64,000 bases of DNA, from contig SVGP01000009.1 in the NCBI GenBank assembly GCA_015056255.1, positions 1-64,000 of the forward strand. Reading direction: 5' to 3'. The stretch's first letter is position 1, and each line of letters begins with the position of its first letter. The translations under genes and the position numbers were made by a program. This document shows positions 49,222-58,838 of the stretch, in pieces. This stretch comes from Clostridiales bacterium (GTDB lineage: Bacteria > Bacillota > Clostridia > Christensenellales > Aristaeellaceae). Below the pieces are notes generated by a model, which saw only the letters and a list, made by a program, of their open reading frames with translations, was not told where the DNA came from and did no database searches.

Positions 49222-49325
49222 TTTTTATTACCCTGAAAATTTCTATCAAGGCATAATCCCTGCGGAAGCGAAGATAGATTTTTTGTTTTCGTTCGTGTAT
49301 AATATATAAGAAGGAGGAAAAATAT

Positions 49326-50222
49326 ATGCTTCTAAAAATTATTCTCGCGCCGGTTGTGGGCGGCGTGATCGGCTATATCACAAACGATTTGGCAATTAAA
49401 ATGCTTTTTCATCCCTACAAACCCGTATACATCGGAAAACACCGTATTCCGTTTACGCCGGGTCTGATTCCATCCCAAAAGGACAGGATTGCAAAGGGAC
49501 TTGGAAATGTGATCGCAGGCCAGCTTTTAAACGCCGAGACGATTCAGAAAGAAGCTCTGAATCCCGAAACCGAGGCGAAAATCCGGGAAAGGATTCTCGC
49601 ATTTTTGAACGAGCAGCTTCACTCGGAAGAAACCGTTTATGAAAAGCTTTTGAAGGTTTCTGATGAAGAAAAGCTGAACGCCTTTGGCGAAAAGGCGCTT
49701 GAATCGTGCACTGAATTCGCCTTAAGGAAAATCGAAAACGCGCACATCGGAGACATCATTGCAGATGAAATCATCCGGGAGCTTTCCGAAAAAATCAAAG
49801 CAAGCCCGCTCGGATTTTTGCTGGACGCATCGATGCTTTCGGGCTTTAAGGGCGCGATCGCCCAGTTTATCGACCGGAAGGTTTCGGAAAAAGGCCCGGA
49901 CATGATCCGCGAAAAGCTTTCCGACATGGGCAAAGAAGCCGTGAACAAGCCCATTAACGAAATACTTCTGCCCTATCAGGACAAAATCGAGCCTTTAACG
50001 GACAAAATCATGGATTTATACCGCGAAATTCTCACAAGCAAGCTGGACGACATCCTAAAGGCCGTTGAGATTGACAAGATCGTTGAAAGAAAGATCGCCT
50101 CCTTCGACGCGCCGATGCTTGAAAGGCTGATTTTCGGCATCATGAAAAAGGAGCTGAAGGCCATCGTGTATCTGGGCGCTGCTTTGGGCTTTCTAATGGG
50201 CTTTATCAATCTATTGTGGTAA
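49326..50222 (+). CDS. DUF445 family membrane protein
   Basis: The 298-residue protein has N-terminal hydrophobic residues (LLKIILAPVVGGVIGYITND), the diagnostic IPFTPGLIPSQKDRIAKGLG of DUF445 and a second hydrophobic helix at the C-terminus (VYLGAALGFLMGFINLLW), so both ends sit in the membrane with a large soluble middle. The family is conserved in Firmicutes (YheB-like) and its role is unknown, possibly envelope-related. AAGGAGG lies close to the ATG and a TATAAT-like box is about 20 bases upstream. Confidence 0.88.
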   Translation: MLLKIILAPVVGGVIGYITNDLAIKMLFHPYKPVYIGKHRIPFTPGLIPSQKDRIAKGLGNVIAGQLLNAETIQKEALNPETEAKIRERILAFLNEQLHSEETVYEKLLKVSDEEKLNAFGEKALESCTEFALRKIENAHIGDIIADEIIRELSEKIKASPLGFLLDASMLSGFKGAIAQFIDRKVSEKGPDMIREKLSDMGKEAVNKPINEILLPYQDKIEPLTDKIMDLYREILTSKLDDILKAVEIDKIVERKIASFDAPMLERLIFGIMKKELKAIVYLGAALGFLMGFINLLW

Positions 50223-50317
50223 GCATTTCTTAAATATTTCCAAACGATTCTTAAGGATTCAAAACCGATCATGATGAATCCTTTTAATCGCCATAAGAAT
50301 CCCTAATATGTATTGAA

Positions 50318-50359
50318 AAACGCCGTCTTTCCCGATAAAGTAAGGGAAACGGCGTTTCT
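50318..50359 (+). terminator. Hairpin between DUF445 and the response regulator
   Basis: AAACGCCGT and ACGGCGTTT with inner TTTCCC/GGGAAA pair, loop GATAAAGTAA, followed by TCTT. A good stem but only a weak T tract. Confidence 0.65.
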
Positions 50360-50383
50360 TATATGGATTCAGGAGGAAAATTC

Positions 50384-51055
50384 ATGCGAATATTGATTGC
50401 AGAAGGCGATATGCTTCTTATGAAGGCGCTGAAAACAGCGCTGATCAGAAGCGGATTTGAATCGGACGTGGTCAAAAACGGTCTGGAAGCGGCGGAATAT
50501 CTGAAATGCGGAAATTACGACGGCGCAATTATCGACGATGTTCTTGCGCGCCTGAGTGGGCTTGAAGTGGTCAGAGAGGCGCGGCAAACGGGTGTTCTGA
50601 CGCCGATTATGGTTCTTTCATCAAAAAACAGCGTCGAGGAAACGGTGTCGCTTCTGGACGCCGGCGCAAACGACGTTTTGAAGAAACCGTTTGACATGCG
50701 GGAAGCGACGGCGCGTTTGGGGGCAATGACGCGCAAATACGACGCTCAAACAGCCTCTTTTCTGAAAATCGGAAATTTGACTCTCGACAGGCGCGATTTC
50801 CAGCTTTCATCGCCGAATGGCCGGGCACGTCTTACAAGAAAGGAATTTCAGCTGATTGAGACGCTTATGTCTCACCCGCGCATGCTGATTCGGACCGACG
50901 CCCTGTTTGATAAGGTCTGGGGATATGAAAGTAAGGTGGAAATCAACGCGCTGTGGGTGACGATGTCCATGCTTCGAAAGACTATAAAAAGCCTTGACGC
51001 CAACGTAAGAATCGTAACCATGCGAAACGTCGGATACAAAATCGAGGAATGCTGA
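50384..51055 (+). CDS. OmpR-family response regulator without a nearby kinase
   Basis: The 223-residue protein combines a receiver domain (1-115) and a winged-helix DNA-binding domain (LTRKEFQLIETLMSHPRMLI, then the VGYKIEE end). The receiver starts MRILIAEGDMLLM, where the usual pair of acidic residues is displaced, and the phospho-acceptor Asp would be in GAIIDDVLARLSG. The conserved Thr/Ser (VLSSKN) and Lys (LKKPFD) are present. No histidine kinase is near. It may act as an orphan or unphosphorylated regulator. I chose the ATG at 50384, with AGGAGG upstream. Confidence 0.88.
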   Translation: MRILIAEGDMLLMKALKTALIRSGFESDVVKNGLEAAEYLKCGNYDGAIIDDVLARLSGLEVVREARQTGVLTPIMVLSSKNSVEETVSLLDAGANDVLKKPFDMREATARLGAMTRKYDAQTASFLKIGNLTLDRRDFQLSSPNGRARLTRKEFQLIETLMSHPRMLIRTDALFDKVWGYESKVEINALWVTMSMLRKTIKSLDANVRIVTMRNVGYKIEEC

Positions 51056-51238
51056 TTCGTCCGCTTGAACCGCAGAACAGACGGTTTCAAGCGGACAATT
51101 TTTTCTTCACAGAAATTAAGATTTATTCATAAACGCCTGCGCCCTTTTAAAGGTTCACCAAAGGCTTTCGAGCTATAATTGGACATGCTTGATTCGGCAT
51201 ACCCGATTTCGCAATGCCGCGGAAAGGAGAGAACTACT

Positions 51239-52234
51239 TTGATTGAAGTTAAGCATCTGACAAAGCAATACGGGGGGCATGTCGCGATAAATGATTTGTC
51301 CTTTACGATTGAGAAGGGATCCATTTACGGCTTTCTGGGCCCGAACGGCGCGGGAAAAAGCACCACCATGAACATCATCACCGGCTGCCTTGGCGCGACG
51401 GAGGGCGAGGTGCTGATCGACGGACACAGCATACTGGACGAGCCCAAGGCGGCGAAAAAGCTGATCGGATATCTGCCTGAACAGCCGCCGGTGTATCCGG
51501 ATATGACGGTTTTGGAGTATCTTTCGTTCGTGTGCGACGCAAAGGGCGTCAAGGCGGGCGAAAAGCGTATGCGCATCGATGAAGCGATGGAAAAAACCGG
51601 CATTGCGGAAGTCAAAAAAAGACTGATCAAGAATCTGTCCAAGGGATTTAAACAGCGCGTAGGCATTGCGCAGGCGCTGATCGGCGATCCTGAAATCATC
51701 ATACTGGACGAGCCCACCGTCGGACTTGATCCCACGCAGATGATCGAAATCCGCTCGCTCATCAAGGAGCTTGGAACGCGTCACACAGTCATACTTTCAA
51801 GCCACATCCTGTCTGAAGTGCAGGCGATCTGCGACACCATCATGATCATTGCGCACGGAAATCTGGTTGCATGCGACAAAAGCGATAACCTCACGCGACT
51901 TTTAAGCGCATCCTCCATTCTCAAAATCGAAACAGACGCGGCGTTTGAGGAAGTGAAAACCATCTTAAGCGAAGTCAAGGGCATTTCGAATATCTGTAAG
52001 AGCGCACAAGAAAACGGAATTACACATATTGACATCACGCCCGAAAGCGGAGAGGACGTCCGAATGGATGTATTCAAAGCCTTTGCGGCTTCGGGCGCCG
52101 CGCTTTTTGAAATGCACACAGAGCGCGCATCACTTGAAGATGTATTTATCGAGCTTACCAAAGACGAAGAACAGCCGGCCTCTGGTAAGCGGCAAGGAAG
52201 GCACTCCAAAGGAAAGGAGGAGAACGAAGCGTGA
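51239..52234 (+). CDS. ABC-2 transporter ATP-binding protein (GldA-like)
   Basis: The 331-residue ATPase has Walker A GPNGAGKST, Q-loop YLPEQPPVYP, signature LSKGFKQRVG, Walker B IIILDEPTVGLDP and the His of ILSSHILSE. Extra residues at the end are typical for the GldA/gliding-type ABC-2 exporters. The TTG start at 51239 has AAAGGAGAG in front; the ATG at 51179 has none. It overlaps the permease start by four bases (GTGA). The four genes GldA-F-G-DUF4340 form one operon. Confidence 0.9.
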   Translation: MIEVKHLTKQYGGHVAINDLSFTIEKGSIYGFLGPNGAGKSTTMNIITGCLGATEGEVLIDGHSILDEPKAAKKLIGYLPEQPPVYPDMTVLEYLSFVCDAKGVKAGEKRMRIDEAMEKTGIAEVKKRLIKNLSKGFKQRVGIAQALIGDPEIIILDEPTVGLDPTQMIEIRSLIKELGTRHTVILSSHILSEVQAICDTIMIIAHGNLVACDKSDNLTRLLSASSILKIETDAAFEEVKTILSEVKGISNICKSAQENGITHIDITPESGEDVRMDVFKAFAASGAALFEMHTERASLEDVFIELTKDEEQPASGKRQGRHSKGKEENEA

Positions 52235-53097
52235 TTGCTGTATTCAAACGCGAACTGAATGCGTATTTTAAGGGAATCATGGGCTATCTCGCCTCGGCGT
52301 TTCTTTTGATCTTCGCAGGCATTTATACGATGGCCTACAATCTTTCCGGGTATTATGCCAATTTCGAATATGTGGTGAGCGCAATAAGCTTTATCTATCT
52401 TGTCGCCGTACCCGTTCTTACAATGAGGAGCGTCGCCGAGGAAAAGCGGTCCAAGACCGACCAGCTCTTGTATTCTCTGCCCATCAGCATGACGGACGTC
52501 GTCATCGGAAAATACCTTTCTATGCTTGTGGTTCTCTTCGTTCCCGTCGCTATCATGGGCGCTTATCCGATGATCTTGTCTCAGTTCGGAAACGTATCCC
52601 TGAAGGTGGCCTATGGCGCGCTTTTCGCATATTTTATGCTGGGCGCGTGCCTTCTGTCCATCGGACTTTTCATTTCTTCCGTTACGGAAAGCCAGGTTGC
52701 AAGCGCGGTCATCACGCTGGTCGTCATGCTGATACTGTATTTCATGTCATCGCTTGCAACGTTTGTATCCACCTCTCAGGAGGGCTCCATGATCGCGCTC
52801 ATCGGCTGCGCCGTCATATTCGCGCTTTTTGTTCTGATTCTGACAAGAAACGTTTTGATCAGTATGTTGACCCTAATTTTTACTTCTGGCGGCATTTATT
52901 TATTCTATTTGTACGATCCATCGGCGTTTTCGGGCCTTTTCCCAAAAGTTATGGAGTCTCTGAGCGTATTTTCGCGCTTTGACACGTTTATCGAAGGCGT
53001 GTTTGACGTAAATGCAATCGTATATTATATTTCGATGATCGCCGTATTTCTGTTTATGTCGGTTCAGGCTATGGAGAAGAGGAGGTGGAGCGCATGA
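52231..53097 (+). CDS. ABC-2 transporter permease (GldF-like)
   Basis: The 288-residue protein has six hydrophobic helices (around MGYLASAFLLIFAGIYT, SAISFIYLVAVPVLT, VVLFVPVAIMGAYPMI, LFAYFMLGACLLSIGLF, VITLVVMLILYFMSS, IALIGCAVIFALFVLI) and the EEKRSKTDQLLYSLPIS loop of this family. It forms a transporter with the ATPase before it. It starts with GTG overlapping the previous stop and its own stop overlaps the next ATG, so translation of all members is coupled. Confidence 0.9.
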   Translation: MIAVFKRELNAYFKGIMGYLASAFLLIFAGIYTMAYNLSGYYANFEYVVSAISFIYLVAVPVLTMRSVAEEKRSKTDQLLYSLPISMTDVVIGKYLSMLVVLFVPVAIMGAYPMILSQFGNVSLKVAYGALFAYFMLGACLLSIGLFISSVTESQVASAVITLVVMLILYFMSSLATFVSTSQEGSMIALIGCAVIFALFVLILTRNVLISMLTLIFTSGGIYLFYLYDPSAFSGLFPKVMESLSVFSRFDTFIEGVFDVNAIVYYISMIAVFLFMSVQAMEKRRWSA

Positions 53098-54536
53098 CGA
53101 GCGAAAAAACCATGAAAATGCGCGGCCTTATGGGAAAACGCGCCCGCGCCGGCAGCTATTCGGCGTTTGCATGCGCAATCGTGATTGCACTGTGCGTGCT
53201 TGTCAACGGTTTTTTTGCATCCCTTCCTTCATCCGTCACACAGCTTGACCTTACCTCGCAGTCGCTTTACAGCCTGTCCGATCAGACCAAGCGCATCGTA
53301 AGGTCGGTCGATAATGACGTAAATCTGTACATTCTGGCTACTACCGGCTATGAGGACGCCTCCATCATGCGCCTTTTGGAACGATACGCGGATCTGAACG
53401 ATCACATCAAGGTAACGCCCGTCGATCCTGCGGTCAAGCCGACCTTTTTGGACGCATATGATCTTAGTGTGTCGCAGCTTTATGAAAACAGCGTGCTGGT
53501 AGATGCAAACGGGCGGTATCGGCTCGTGAGCTATCCCGATATCTATGTGACAGATTATCAGATGGACTATTATTCCTATAATTACACCACGACGACCTCT
53601 TTTGACGGTGAAAACGCGCTCACCAACGCCATTCATTACGTGACCAATGAAAATCTGCCCAAGATTTATGCATTGTCCGGCCATGGCGAAAGCGAGCTTT
53701 CGGAAAGCGCCAGGGAAATGCTGAGTCTTGACAATATGACGCTTGAAAAGATCAGCCTTTTCAGCTATGAAGCGATTCCGGAAGACGCAAGCGTGATTCT
53801 GATCAACGCCCCCACGTCGGACCTGAGCGACGCGGAAGCGGAACTGATGACAGCATGGCTCGCCGAAGGCGGAAAGATCCTGCTCCTTACAAATTACATT
53901 GACGAAGGAGAGATGACAAACCTTCTGTCCGTGACTGAGTATATGGGCCTTACCGCAAAGACGGGTCTTATCATCGAAGGCGATTCGAACAGGCATCTGG
54001 CGCGTTATCCCCATTACCTCCTGCCCGAAATTGAAAACCACGAAATCACGGATGCTTTGAAAGACGGCGGCTACTATATTTTATCCGCCATGAGCCAGCC
54101 GATCGAGGAAACGGAAGACAATGAGGCAAACGTAACCTTCCTTCTGACTACCTCTGAAAGCGCCTATCTGAAGGCGGCGGGCATGAACACGCAGACGACG
54201 CAGAAGGAAGACTCGGACGAAACGGGCGCGTTTAACGTTGCGGCGACTTCACAAATGGGCGAAGGTCAGTTGGTATGGTTCTCAAACGGTGCGCTTCTGG
54301 ACGAGAACGTCGACATGCTGGTTTCGGGCGCGAATTCAAACGTGTTTATGAACGCGCTGAACTGGATGTGCGAGCAGCCGGAGAGCATCTCCATCCGCGC
54401 AAAGAGCATGGACGCGGAGGGGCTGGTCCTGACAAGCAGTGAAAGCAGCATATTGAGCATGCTTCTGATCGGCGGAATTCCCGCGCTTCTGATCGGCGTC
54501 GGCATTTGTGTGGTCATAAGGAGAAAGAGAAGATGA
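53094..54536 (+). CDS. GldG-like auxiliary ABC transport protein
   Basis: The 480-residue protein has an N-terminal membrane helix (AFACAIVIALCVLVNGFFASL), a large extracytoplasmic region related to the GldG/Intraflagellar-transport-like fold (LDLTSQSLYSLSDQTKRI, YALSGHGESELS, ILINAPTSDLSDAEAE) and a C-terminal helix (LSMLLIGGIPALLIGVGICV). It accompanies ABC-2 pumps of unknown cargo. I chose the ATG at 53094, which follows AGGAGG and overlaps the permease stop. Confidence 0.85.
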   Translation: MTSEKTMKMRGLMGKRARAGSYSAFACAIVIALCVLVNGFFASLPSSVTQLDLTSQSLYSLSDQTKRIVRSVDNDVNLYILATTGYEDASIMRLLERYADLNDHIKVTPVDPAVKPTFLDAYDLSVSQLYENSVLVDANGRYRLVSYPDIYVTDYQMDYYSYNYTTTTSFDGENALTNAIHYVTNENLPKIYALSGHGESELSESAREMLSLDNMTLEKISLFSYEAIPEDASVILINAPTSDLSDAEAELMTAWLAEGGKILLLTNYIDEGEMTNLLSVTEYMGLTAKTGLIIEGDSNRHLARYPHYLLPEIENHEITDALKDGGYYILSAMSQPIEETEDNEANVTFLLTTSESAYLKAAGMNTQTTQKEDSDETGAFNVAATSQMGEGQLVWFSNGALLDENVDMLVSGANSNVFMNALNWMCEQPESISIRAKSMDAEGLVLTSSESSILSMLLIGGIPALLIGVGICVVIRRKRR

Positions 54537-55897
54537 AAAAATCGAAGCGAATGATCGCTCTTCTGGTCGCGCTGGCGGTTGTTGCATGCGCCAATGTATG
54601 CATAAAACAGCTGACCGCGACCAAGGACAGCGCGGTTCAGGAAGAAACAGGCGTATTCAAGCTCACGGAATATGAAAAGGACGACGTAACCGGCGTTGAG
54701 TGGACAAACGCGGACAGCTCCCTTTCATTTACGCTCTCTGAGGGCGTGTGGATCTATCCGGCGGATGAAGCGTTCCTTGTGAATCAGGACAAGGCGGAGG
54801 CTCTTTATGACAAAACGATGGAGATTTATGCAGACAGAAAGTATGACAGCATCGAGTCTCTGTCCGAATACGGCCTGGAAGAGCCCGCATTCACCGTCAC
54901 AATCACCTTCTCGGACGGTAACAAGGCGACCTATGCTCTGGGCGATCAAACGCCCTTTGAGGACGGCTATTATGTGAGCGTTTCAGGTGAAAACGAATCG
55001 GTTTACGTGGTTTCAAACGATCTTTCCAGCGATTTCAGCTTTACCCTGTATGATTACGCGCAGATGCAGACTCTGCCCGAAATCGGTCAGGCAACCGAAA
55101 TCGCGATCGGCGAAACCTTTGAAGCGAAGTACCTGTCGGAAAGCGCAACCGCCGACAAAAATCAGCATTGGTACAGTGCGCTTACGGAAAATCCGCTCGA
55201 CGCGGAAAAGGTCGAAAGCCTGATTGACAGCGTTTCATCCCTTGCGTTTGACGCGCTGATTGACCATAACGCATCGGATGATACGCTGAACGAATACGCG
55301 CTCACGGATGAAAAAGCGATTTTCATTTATGTAAAAGACGAAGCTGGAAATGAAAAAACGGTCCTCGTCGCAAAGGCGGAGGAGGGCGGCAGCTATTATG
55401 CGCGTCTGCCGGATTCCCGCATGATTTATACGCTTTCCGGCGATGCGGAGGACATCGTAACCGCTTCTGAAAGCGACATGCGCCTTCTGTCCGTTGCGCC
55501 TATCGCGTTTGAAGACCTGTCCGAAATCGTGCTGTCCACGCAGGACGCCGCATGCACCATTCTTCGCGAGGAGGTCATACACACAGCGACGGACGCTGAA
55601 GCCGAGAGCGCAACCTTCGTCATCACCCGAAACGGTGCGCAGACCGGCGGCGCGGAAGAGGAAAACGTCTGGTCTCTCATAAGCGCCCTTCAGGCGACGG
55701 ATTTTTGCGAGGACAAGCGGGCGGGCGACGAAATTCTTTCTGCCGCAATCAGGACAAGCATGGAAAAAACGCTTGAATTTACCGTGTATGAATACGATTT
55801 GGACAGCTATTTCCTGTCCGTATCAGATGGAAGAGAGCTTCTGGTAAACGCCGATGAAATCGACAAAATCATAAGGCACATCCGTAATCTCGGATAA
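54533..55897 (+). CDS. DUF4340 lipoprotein-like component
   Basis: The 454-residue protein starts with a signal-like helix (RMIALLVALAVVACANVCIK) and repeats DUF4340-like modules (ITFSDGNKATYALGDQ; VYVVSNDLSSDF; FIYVKDEAGNEKTVLVAKA). It is the usual fourth gene next to GldA/F/G transporters. A possible lipobox (VVACANV) would anchor it outside the membrane, but it is not perfect. It overlaps the GldG stop by four bases and ends at a strong terminator. Confidence 0.85.
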   Translation: MKKSKRMIALLVALAVVACANVCIKQLTATKDSAVQEETGVFKLTEYEKDDVTGVEWTNADSSLSFTLSEGVWIYPADEAFLVNQDKAEALYDKTMEIYADRKYDSIESLSEYGLEEPAFTVTITFSDGNKATYALGDQTPFEDGYYVSVSGENESVYVVSNDLSSDFSFTLYDYAQMQTLPEIGQATEIAIGETFEAKYLSESATADKNQHWYSALTENPLDAEKVESLIDSVSSLAFDALIDHNASDDTLNEYALTDEKAIFIYVKDEAGNEKTVLVAKAEEGGSYYARLPDSRMIYTLSGDAEDIVTASESDMRLLSVAPIAFEDLSEIVLSTQDAACTILREEVIHTATDAEAESATFVITRNGAQTGGAEEENVWSLISALQATDFCEDKRAGDEILSAAIRTSMEKTLEFTVYEYDLDSYFLSVSDGRELLVNADEIDKIIRHIRNLG

Positions 55898-55901
55898 AAC
55901 G

Positions 55902-55937
55902 GCACGAAAAAAGCGGCTTAAGCCGCTTTTTTCGTGC
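55902..55937. terminator. Bidirectional terminator
   Basis: GCACGAAAAAAGCGGCTTAAGCCGCTTTTTTCGTGC is a near-perfect palindrome (written as halves GCACGAAAAAAGCGGCTT and AAGCCGCTTTTTTCGTGC) with T tracts on both strands. It serves the Gld operon and the converging anti-sigma gene. Confidence 0.9.
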
Positions 55938-55947
55938 ACAAAACCAG

Positions 55948-56361
55948 TCATGGAAGAATGCTTTTTATAATAGAAAGAATGTTTTTTTTGTTTTCGTAGC
56001 GGTAAATCATATCGTCCATGCTCTTTTTGACCATGAAGATGCCAAGCCCGCCGATAGGGCGATCCTCTGCGGATAAGGTGATGTCCGGATCCTCCTTCTC
56101 GAGGGGGTTATAGGGAACGCCGCTGTCGATAAAGGTGATCACGGCCTTTTTTCCGTCTTCGGACGCTTCCACGCGCACGGTCGCCGTGCCCTCGCCGTTT
56201 GGATAGGCATAGTTTGCGATGTTGGCAAACAATTCGTCCACGGCGATGGAGATCTGCATCTGCGCCTTCATGCCCGCGCCCATGTTTTCCAGCTGCTCTT
56301 CGACAAAAGCGACCACTTCCGCGATCTTGTCAACGCACGCGTTTACCGTAATCTCAACCAT
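55948..56361 (-). CDS. Anti-sigma factor-type ATP-binding kinase (RsbW/SpoIIAB fold)
   Basis: This 137-residue protein has a GHKL/HATPase fold: ISIAVDELFANIANYAYP supplies the N-box Glu-Asn, IDSGVPYNP the G1 box and GGLGIFMVKKSMDD the G2 box. Such proteins phosphorylate a STAS partner and hold a sigma factor. It lies 42 bases downstream of the STAS gene on the same strand. No sigma gene follows in the operon; an ECF-type sigma lies 3 kb away at 59065, probably unrelated. Confidence 0.9.
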   Translation of the reverse strand: MVEITVNACVDKIAEVVAFVEEQLENMGAGMKAQMQISIAVDELFANIANYAYPNGEGTATVRVEASEDGKKAVITFIDSGVPYNPLEKEDPDITLSAEDRPIGGLGIFMVKKSMDDMIYRYENKKNILSIIKSILP

Positions 56362-56403
56362 GCGCTCCTCCTTTCATCCTCCTTGACTTTTTGCGTCTTT
56401 TGC

Positions 56404-56700
56404 TCATTCAATCGTGAGGATATCGATAAAGCCGGTGATGTCGAAAACTTCCTTGATGGTGTCGTTCACGTTTTTGATGATCATGCTTCCCTGACGGTTC
56501 ATGACCTTCTGGGCGGCTAAGATGACGCGAAGGCCTGCGGAGGACAGATACTCAAGGCCCGCAAAGTCCAGACACAGATCGGTAACGCCCGCAAGGCTTG
56601 TGCGCAGCTCGCCTTCAAGCTGAGGGGCAGTAGTGGTATCGAGACGGCCGGTGAGCGCGATGGTCAGTTCGGCGCCGTTTGCTTTCTTATCGATCGTCAT
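56404..56700 (-). CDS. STAS-domain anti-sigma factor antagonist
   Basis: The 98-residue STAS protein has LTIALTGRLDTTTAPQLEGE, LCLDFAGLEYLSSAGLRVIL and the usual length. The Ser of YLSSAGLR is the phosphorylation site used in partner switching. AAAGGAATT lies upstream of the chosen ATG at 56700; the TTG three codons earlier overlaps it. It forms a switch pair with the kinase at 55948. Confidence 0.9.
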   Translation of the reverse strand: MTIDKKANGAELTIALTGRLDTTTAPQLEGELRTSLAGVTDLCLDFAGLEYLSSAGLRVILAAQKVMNRQGSMIIKNVNDTIKEVFDITGFIDILTIE

Positions 56701-56914
56701 GATGGTCAATTCCTTTCTGATTGCGCTTCAAAAATCGCAATATTTCTTCTTTATAATTATACCATATGTTTACAGGCTTGTCCACAGCGAATTGATCGGC
56801 AGCCTCATCAGAATATACGGATATTCTCTCCATTTTCTTGACATTTTAAACCGGTTGGATGTATGATTATTATGTGTAAAAATGCCTTTATACCAAAGAT
56901 TCGGAGAACAGTAT

Positions 56915-58609
56915 ATGAAACAAAAACTGAAAAAGCTGTGGGCGCTGATTAAAAGCCCGAAAAAAATGAAAATGTACATCGTTTGGATTGGAAGACAAAC
57001 CAAACGTTTCTGGCCTACGCTTCTTTTGACCACGGGGCTGAATATTCTTTTGATACTGATCAGCTTTTCCTCTTCGTTTGTATCAAGGGAAGTGGTGGAC
57101 AGCGCGACAGCAGGGAAGCCGTATGCGCAGGCGTTTGCCATTATGATCACTTTAACGGCGGTTTCCATCGCGTTCGGCGCGGGGCTGAACGTTTTGCAGA
57201 CGCTTGTAAACGAGAAATTCGCGTTCCGCATCCGGATGAAAAACTTCAGTCATTTTCTGACGGCAGACTATCTGAAGCTGAATAGATTTCATACGGGCGA
57301 CCTTTTAACCCGCCTGACCTCCGACGCGGGCTCCGTCGCTACCAGCATCACTTCCGCAATACCGTCGCTCATCATGATTATCATCAGGCTCATCATCGCA
57401 TTTGTGCTTCTGTATAGATTTTCGCCTTTTCTTGCGCTGTCAGCGCTTCTGCTTGCGCCGGGTGGACTGATGGTATCGCTCATTACGGGTAAAAGACTTA
57501 AACAGCTCTCTCAGGAGGCAAAGGAAAACGAGGCCAATTACCGCTCGTTCCTTCAGGAAAGAGCCGCGCACATTTCGGTCGTCAAAACCTTCTGCATGGA
57601 GGATGAAAGCAGACGTGAAATGACGAGGCTAACGCAAAAATCCATTCAAACCACCCTGAAAAGGGCGCGTCTTGGCGTTATAACCAGCAATCTGATCCGG
57701 GTGATTTTTACCCTCGGCTATCTCCTCTCCTTCGGCTACTGCATTTCTCATCTTCACGAGGGGTCGATTACCTACGGCACAATGACGCTGTTTTTGTCCT
57801 TGTTTTCCCAGATTCAGCAGCCGCTGATGGGGCTTGGACAGCTGATTCCGCAGGCCATCGGCATTCTGGCCTCCGCAGACCGCATTATGGAGCTGGAAGC
57901 CATTCCGGATGAATACAGAACCGATTCGTCTCTTCAGCCCAAGGCGGTCAGCGTCACATTCAACGATGTGTCTTTTGCATACGGCGAAAAAAGCGTGTTT
58001 CAAAGCGCCTCCTTTACCGCGCATCCTCACGAAATCATCGGCGTAATGGGCCCAAGCGGCGCCGGAAAAACGACGATGATCCGCATGATTCTCTCGCTCA
58101 TCGCCCCGTCGTCGGGCAGCGTCTTCTTTTCCCATGACGGCCATGAGGAAGCGCTTTCCGCCGACGTCAGAAGGTTTATTTCCTATGTTCCGCAGGGCAA
58201 TACCCTTGTAAGCGGCACCATCCGCGAAAACCTTCTCTGGGGAAAAAGCGACGCCACGGACGAAGAAATGTACGCGGCGCTCAAAAGCGCGGATGCAGAG
58301 TTTGTTAAATCGCTCCCCAATGGGCTGGACGAAGTCATCGGCGAAAAGGCGGCTGGGCTTTCCGAAGGTCAGGCGCAGAGAATCGCCATTGCAAGAGCGC
58401 TTTTAAGGCAAAAGCCTATTCTGATTCTGGACGAAGCCACCAGCGCGCTGGACGAGGAAAGCGAAAAAAACATTCTCACCCGGATATCGCAAAAAAGCGG
58501 AAACGCCCCTTTGTGCTTTATCATCACCCACAGAAAGAGCATGCTTTCCTATTTTGACCGTTTGATTGAAATTGACAAAGCCGGCGGCGTGCAGATCAGA
58601 AACGTATAA
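56915..58609 (+). CDS. ABC exporter half-transporter
   Basis: The 564-residue protein has six membrane helices over residues 20-310 and an ATPase with Walker A GPSGAGKTTM, signature LSEGQAQRI (Glu replaces the second Ser/Gly-type residue), Walker B ILILDEATSALDE and FIITHRKS. The C-loop is modified and may reduce activity. The ATG at 56915 follows CGGAGA. It does not form a visible pair with a neighbouring half-transporter, so it may be a homodimer. Its position just before the peptide-export operon is suggestive, but a hairpin at the end (58618-58640) may separate the two. Confidence 0.85.
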   Translation: MKQKLKKLWALIKSPKKMKMYIVWIGRQTKRFWPTLLLTTGLNILLILISFSSSFVSREVVDSATAGKPYAQAFAIMITLTAVSIAFGAGLNVLQTLVNEKFAFRIRMKNFSHFLTADYLKLNRFHTGDLLTRLTSDAGSVATSITSAIPSLIMIIIRLIIAFVLLYRFSPFLALSALLLAPGGLMVSLITGKRLKQLSQEAKENEANYRSFLQERAAHISVVKTFCMEDESRREMTRLTQKSIQTTLKRARLGVITSNLIRVIFTLGYLLSFGYCISHLHEGSITYGTMTLFLSLFSQIQQPLMGLGQLIPQAIGILASADRIMELEAIPDEYRTDSSLQPKAVSVTFNDVSFAYGEKSVFQSASFTAHPHEIIGVMGPSGAGKTTMIRMILSLIAPSSGSVFFSHDGHEEALSADVRRFISYVPQGNTLVSGTIRENLLWGKSDATDEEMYAALKSADAEFVKSLPNGLDEVIGEKAAGLSEGQAQRIAIARALLRQKPILILDEATSALDEESEKNILTRISQKSGNAPLCFIITHRKSMLSYFDRLIEIDKAGGVQIRNV

Positions 58610-58680
58610 AAACATCGACGCTTCCCGTCAGCGTTTTTGAAACAATAGGTAGGGATTTATTTGAAACAGCGTTTGCACAC

Positions 58681-58709
58681 TTGACGATTTTTGTCGCAGA
58701 ACATATAAT
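58681..58709 (+). promoter_or_regulatory. Promoter of the peptide export operon
   Basis: TTGACG, 17 bases, TATAAT. The first gene starts 130 bases later, a fairly long leader that contains GAATT-rich inverted repeats (58740-58770) but no clear terminator. Confidence 0.8.
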
Positions 58710-58838
58710 AAGAATGTAAATTCTGAATACAGCAGTATGAATTGCATACCGAATTCGGAATTGACGAGATTTTCGGGAAAGCCATTTGCATCTTGTGCGT
58801 ATAGAAGTATAGACGCATAAGCAAAAGGAGTGATCTGA

